Position numbers and translations under genes: made by a program. The notes beneath the pieces were generated by a model. It was not told the DNA's origin and ran no database searches. It saw nothing but the letters and a program-made list of their open reading frames with translations. DNA of 64,000 nucleotides, taken from NCBI GenBank assembly GCA_027459625.1, contig DAIDHP010000003.1:186001-250000 (forward strand), in the 5' to 3' direction. Within the stretch, counting starts at the first letter, position 1; every line of letters begins with the position of its first letter. Shown piece by piece: positions 61,866 to 64,000 of the stretch. This stretch comes from Chthonomonadales bacterium. GTDB lineage: Bacteria > Armatimonadota > Chthonomonadetes > Chthonomonadales > CAJBBX01.

Positions 61866-62324
61866 ATGATTGATAGCATTGGGCAATGGGGGTTTGTATT
61901 GGTAATCGCCCTCATCATATTCGGCCCAAAAAAAATGCCGGAACTTGGAAGGCAAATCGGAACCTTCCTGAGGGATATGAATAAGGTGAAGAATGATCTC
62001 CTCGGGCAGATTCACTCTGAGATCGATAACGTTTCGGATACGGTATCCTATTCGGAACCTACGCCAAGCTATCGAACAACCTATCCTCAGATAACCTCCG
62101 CAAGCGCAACCGACACCATGGACGATATGACCGATTACACCATTGTTGGAGTGACTCCGAAGGAACAGAACGAAGAAAAATTGAAAGAAGAGTATCAACC
62201 CGCTTATCCGGGATATTCACCGGATGATCCTGCGAAAAGCCCGGCGGTTGAGCCATTGGCGCAAACGAAGGATCCGGAACCTGAAAAAACCGAAACGGAG
62301 ATTAAAGGAGAAAATCATGTTTAA
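61866..62324 (+). CDS. TatB/TatA-like twin-arginine translocase component
   Basis: A 152-residue protein with an N-terminal membrane helix (WGFVLVIALIIFG) directly followed by PKKMPELGRQIGTFLRDM, the hinge and amphipathic helix of TatA/TatB. The acidic, Pro-rich tail of about 110 residues is longer than in TatA, so TatB is the better guess. It sits in the inner membrane and recognises twin-arginine precursors with TatC. Start ATG 61866 is chosen because the helix begins right after it, although GTG 61848 is possible. It overlaps the next gene by 8 bases. TatC is not in the window. Confidence 0.85.
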   Translation: MIDSIGQWGFVLVIALIIFGPKKMPELGRQIGTFLRDMNKVKNDLLGQIHSEIDNVSDTVSYSEPTPSYRTTYPQITSASATDTMDDMTDYTIVGVTPKEQNEEKLKEEYQPAYPGYSPDDPAKSPAVEPLAQTKDPEPEKTETEIKGENHV

Positions 62325-62529
62325 TACATTGGCTATGATCGAAGGCCCCACCGGGTGGGTGATCATCGGGGTCATCGTTCTGCTTCTTTTTGGAGGAAGC
62401 AAGATACCTGAGATGATGAAAGGCCTTGGCACAGGAATGAAGGAGTTTAAGAAAGGCTTGAAAGAGGAGGAGGAACCTCCGAAAAAGGAGTTGACCGAGG
62501 GCGAGAAGGATTCGACGAAAAAGGAGTGA
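62317..62529 (+). CDS. tatA: TatA-like twin-arginine translocase component
   Basis: A 70-residue protein with one helix (WVIIGVIVLLLFGG), then SKIPEMMKGLGTGMKEFKKGLKEE (hinge and amphipathic helix; core GLGTGMKEFKKG), the pattern of TatA. A short charged tail rich in Glu and Lys ends it. It forms the pore-like assembly of the Tat system. AAAGGAG precedes ATG 62317, which lies inside the end of the preceding tat gene. At least five twin-arginine signals in this window would be its substrates. Confidence 0.9.
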   Translation: MFNTLAMIEGPTGWVIIGVIVLLLFGGSKIPEMMKGLGTGMKEFKKGLKEEEEPPKKELTEGEKDSTKKE

Positions 62530-62586
62530 TTTCAGGTTCCCGATCATTCCGTCAGCCTATTTTTCAGTTCTTAGAGGAGATAGAAT

Positions 62587-62826
62587 TTGAATATTATCAG
62601 CATATTGTTGAGCATCGTGCAAGTTTTATTGGCCCTGGGCTTAATATTTATCGTTTCAATTCAAACGACTAAAAGCGAAGGGTTAAGCGGAACTATTGGA
62701 GGCCAGGTTACCTCTTCATTCAAGGGAAAGCCGGGATTTGAAGAGCGATTGAACGATATCACGAAATATTTAGGGATAGGTTTTTTTGTAGTTAGTGTGT
62801 TGGTCGCCTTTACCATGAACAGATAA
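62587..62826 (+). CDS. secG: Protein translocase subunit SecG
   Basis: A 79-residue protein with two membrane helices (about 4-24 and 55-76) joined by a loop with QTTKSEGLSGTIGG, the SecG signature. It supports SecYEG activity at the inner membrane. The start is TTG 62587, with GAGGAG eight bases upstream. It follows tatA by 57 bases, and a terminator follows it. Confidence 0.9.
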   Translation: MNIISILLSIVQVLLALGLIFIVSIQTTKSEGLSGTIGGQVTSSFKGKPGFEERLNDITKYLGIGFFVVSVLVAFTMNR

Positions 62827-62849
62827 TCTTTCTCTTTTCACTTCAATAA

Positions 62850-62895
62850 GCGTTCCGGCTATAGCAAACCATAGCGCCGGAACGCATTTCATTTT
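62850..62895 (+). terminator. Terminator after secG
   Basis: GCGTTCCGGC (62850-62859) pairs perfectly with GCCGGAACGC (62876-62885); ATTTCATTTT follows. Confidence 0.82.
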
Positions 62896-62910
62896 CATAC
62901 CGCAACGCAC

Positions 62911-64000
62911 ATGCTAAGACAAGCTCATCGAAAAGCGGAATACTCCCTGCTTTTTTTTGTAACTTTGCTCCTATTATTCGGTTTTACGCTTGTCTTTTTG
63001 GCGCGGATAAGATTGGGCGTGCCCTCTAACGCTATTAACATCAACACGACGACCTCGGATCAACTCGCCCTCGCGTTCAAAATCGATCCATCTCTCACAC
63101 GTCGAATCATTGTCGCGCGTGATAAGATTGGAGGATTTGATCGTGTGAACCAGGTTATCGATATCCCGCTATTATCCGCTGCGGAATGCAGAGTCATCGA
63201 ATCCATCCTCCGTGCCGACAATATCGATTGGAGAATCGCTCCCCCTTCCGTCCTAAGACAAGCCCTCTCGCTTTCGACCCCCATCCTCAATCAACTTGTC
63301 GCAGAAAGAAACTCCATCCCTCCTTCGGCGGACATTTCACGCGTTAGATTGCTTACACCGTCCCAATGGATAATGATGCGCAACCTCTTGTATGTTCGCA
63401 CTCCTTTTCACATATTTTGGAGTTTCCTTTTCGCATCCATACTGTTTCTCTGTATGCCGTATGTTGTTATCGCTATTTACAAACGATTCAACATGGAGGG
63501 GGATCCGTACCTACTGCCTCTTACTTGGTTTTTGTCAGGACTGGGAGTGATTCTACTCTTTAGTATCAAGGATCCTTTTCGCGACTCCCCTGCATATCTC
63601 CATCAAATTGTAACTCTCTGTGCCGCCATCCTCTTAATGATGCTAGTCAGCCTGATTTCCACGCCCGCGCGCCGTCGAATGCGCCGTTATGTAAACTGGT
63701 GGGGACTAGGTTTTTTTGTTTGCGGCGTTCTTATGAAGGCTTTGGATGGAAAAACGATAGGGGGGCGCATGGTCATTCACCATTTTCATCCCGCCTCCCT
63801 GTTCTTTTTGCTGTTCACTCTATTTTTCGTCTCATACCTTTCATCTCATTCCGATCTCTATTCGGAGGCGAATCGCCGCTGGCGTAGTCCGAACCCTGTC
63901 GGAAAAACCCCCATTGGTTCCTCATTGTTTCGATTTCAACGGGAGGATATCACGCCGGCTCTGTTAGGCGCGATCTGTATTCTATTCACTTATGTCACCA
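62911..64000 (+). CDS. SEDS (FtsW/RodA) family protein with N-terminal helix-hairpin-helix, cut by window end
   Basis: The frame is open from ATG 62911 to the last base, 363 codons. After a membrane helix (12-31) comes a region that reads like a ComEA-type helix-hairpin-helix: ININTTTSDQLALAF then DPSLTRRIIVARDKIGGF (about 42-92). From about 170 the sequence is polytopic and SEDS-like: DPYLLPLTWFLSGLGVILL (198-216) and HPASLFFLLFTLFFVSYL (293-310), resembling the QPSE segment of FtsW/RodA. SEDS proteins polymerise peptidoglycan. The DNA- or protein-binding role of the extra domain is unknown. No clear ribosome site precedes the start, and the catalytic part lies outside the window. Confidence 0.72.
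   Translation, partial: MLRQAHRKAEYSLLFFVTLLLLFGFTLVFLARIRLGVPSNAININTTTSDQLALAFKIDPSLTRRIIVARDKIGGFDRVNQVIDIPLLSAAECRVIESILRADNIDWRIAPPSVLRQALSLSTPILNQLVAERNSIPPSADISRVRLLTPSQWIMMRNLLYVRTPFHIFWSFLFASILFLCMPYVVIAIYKRFNMEGDPYLLPLTWFLSGLGVILLFSIKDPFRDSPAYLHQIVTLCAAILLMMLVSLISTPARRRMRRYVNWWGLGFFVCGVLMKALDGKTIGGRMVIHHFHPASLFFLLFTLFFVSYLSSHSDLYSEANRRWRSPNPVGKTPIGSSLFRFQREDITPALLGAICILFTYVT

Overview
The window looks like a chromosomal segment from a diderm, carbohydrate-degrading bacterium, most likely a member of the Armatimonadota. The main evidence is two tandem type IV pseudopilin-like proteins with the [27 protein letters not shown] head and a DG(H)xKFAP tail that are typical of that phylum. 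Supporting signs are a GxGYxYP-type protein, an Aquifex-type aconitase, kdsD/kdsC (Kdo synthesis, so an LPS-type outer membrane), a PEP-CTERM protein and a high density of glycoside hydrolases. The phylum call is inference and Planctomycetota or Verrucomicrobiota relatives cannot be excluded. No phage, insertion sequence or CRISPR-cas locus is visible.

Layout. 1-4.9 kb: edge-truncated GAF-GAF histidine kinase, a metallophosphoesterase/methyltransferase pair, a GT2 glycosyltransferase and a DoxX membrane protein. 5.3-11 kb: a 31-bp direct repeat pair, then a minus-strand set of orphan ABC ATPase, frameshifted GH39-like glycosidase and GH20-like protein, followed by a Nudix hydrolase. 11.2-17 kb: Tat-exported GxGYxYP protein, cytoplasmic GH51 and a PEP-CTERM protein. 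17.1-22.5 kb: a five-gene redox operon (DUF6599-like, DUF362, NapH/NapG-like polyferredoxin, a 120-aa unknown, a Tat-signal aldo/keto-reductase-like protein). 23-31 kb: nucleoside-type MFS transporter, a secreted putative glycosidase, WecG-type glycosyltransferase, CDF transporter, sugar epimerase and RluD. 31-36 kb: two pseudopilins, each with its own promoter and terminator, and two Tat-signal Gfo/Idh/MocA oxidoreductases. 36.5-45 kb: M48 protease, kdsD-kdsC-phosphoesterase-smc and an outer-membrane-type beta-barrel protein. 45.2-52.6 kb: three-gene operon of polytopic membrane protein, alpha-2-macroglobulin and VanW. 52.8-60.3 kb: GH116 with a UroD-like protein, Cof-type HAD phosphatase, serine esterase and aconitase. 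60.6-64 kb: tRNA-Leu(CAG), a 42-residue leader ORF, PfkB sugar kinase, TatB/TatA-like proteins, SecG and the start of a SEDS (FtsW/RodA) protein carrying a helix-hairpin-helix.

How the genes fit together. The sugar-active enzymes suggest a plant- or microbe-polysaccharide feeder: extracytoplasmic enzymes (GH20-like, GH39-like, GxGYxYP, the 725-aa protein) release sugars, while GH51 and GH116 lack signal peptides and act inside. At least five proteins carry twin-arginine signals, matching the Tat components near 62 kb. Envelope genes (kdsD, kdsC, A2M, VanW, SEDS, WecG, M48) form a second theme.

Best candidates for undescribed biology are the five-gene redox operon at 17.1-22.5 kb, the A2M/VanW/polytopic operon that lacks the usual PBP1C partner, the HhH-SEDS fusion at the right edge, and the 42-codon leader ORF before the sugar kinase. 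All functions are read from motifs and context only; no database search was run.
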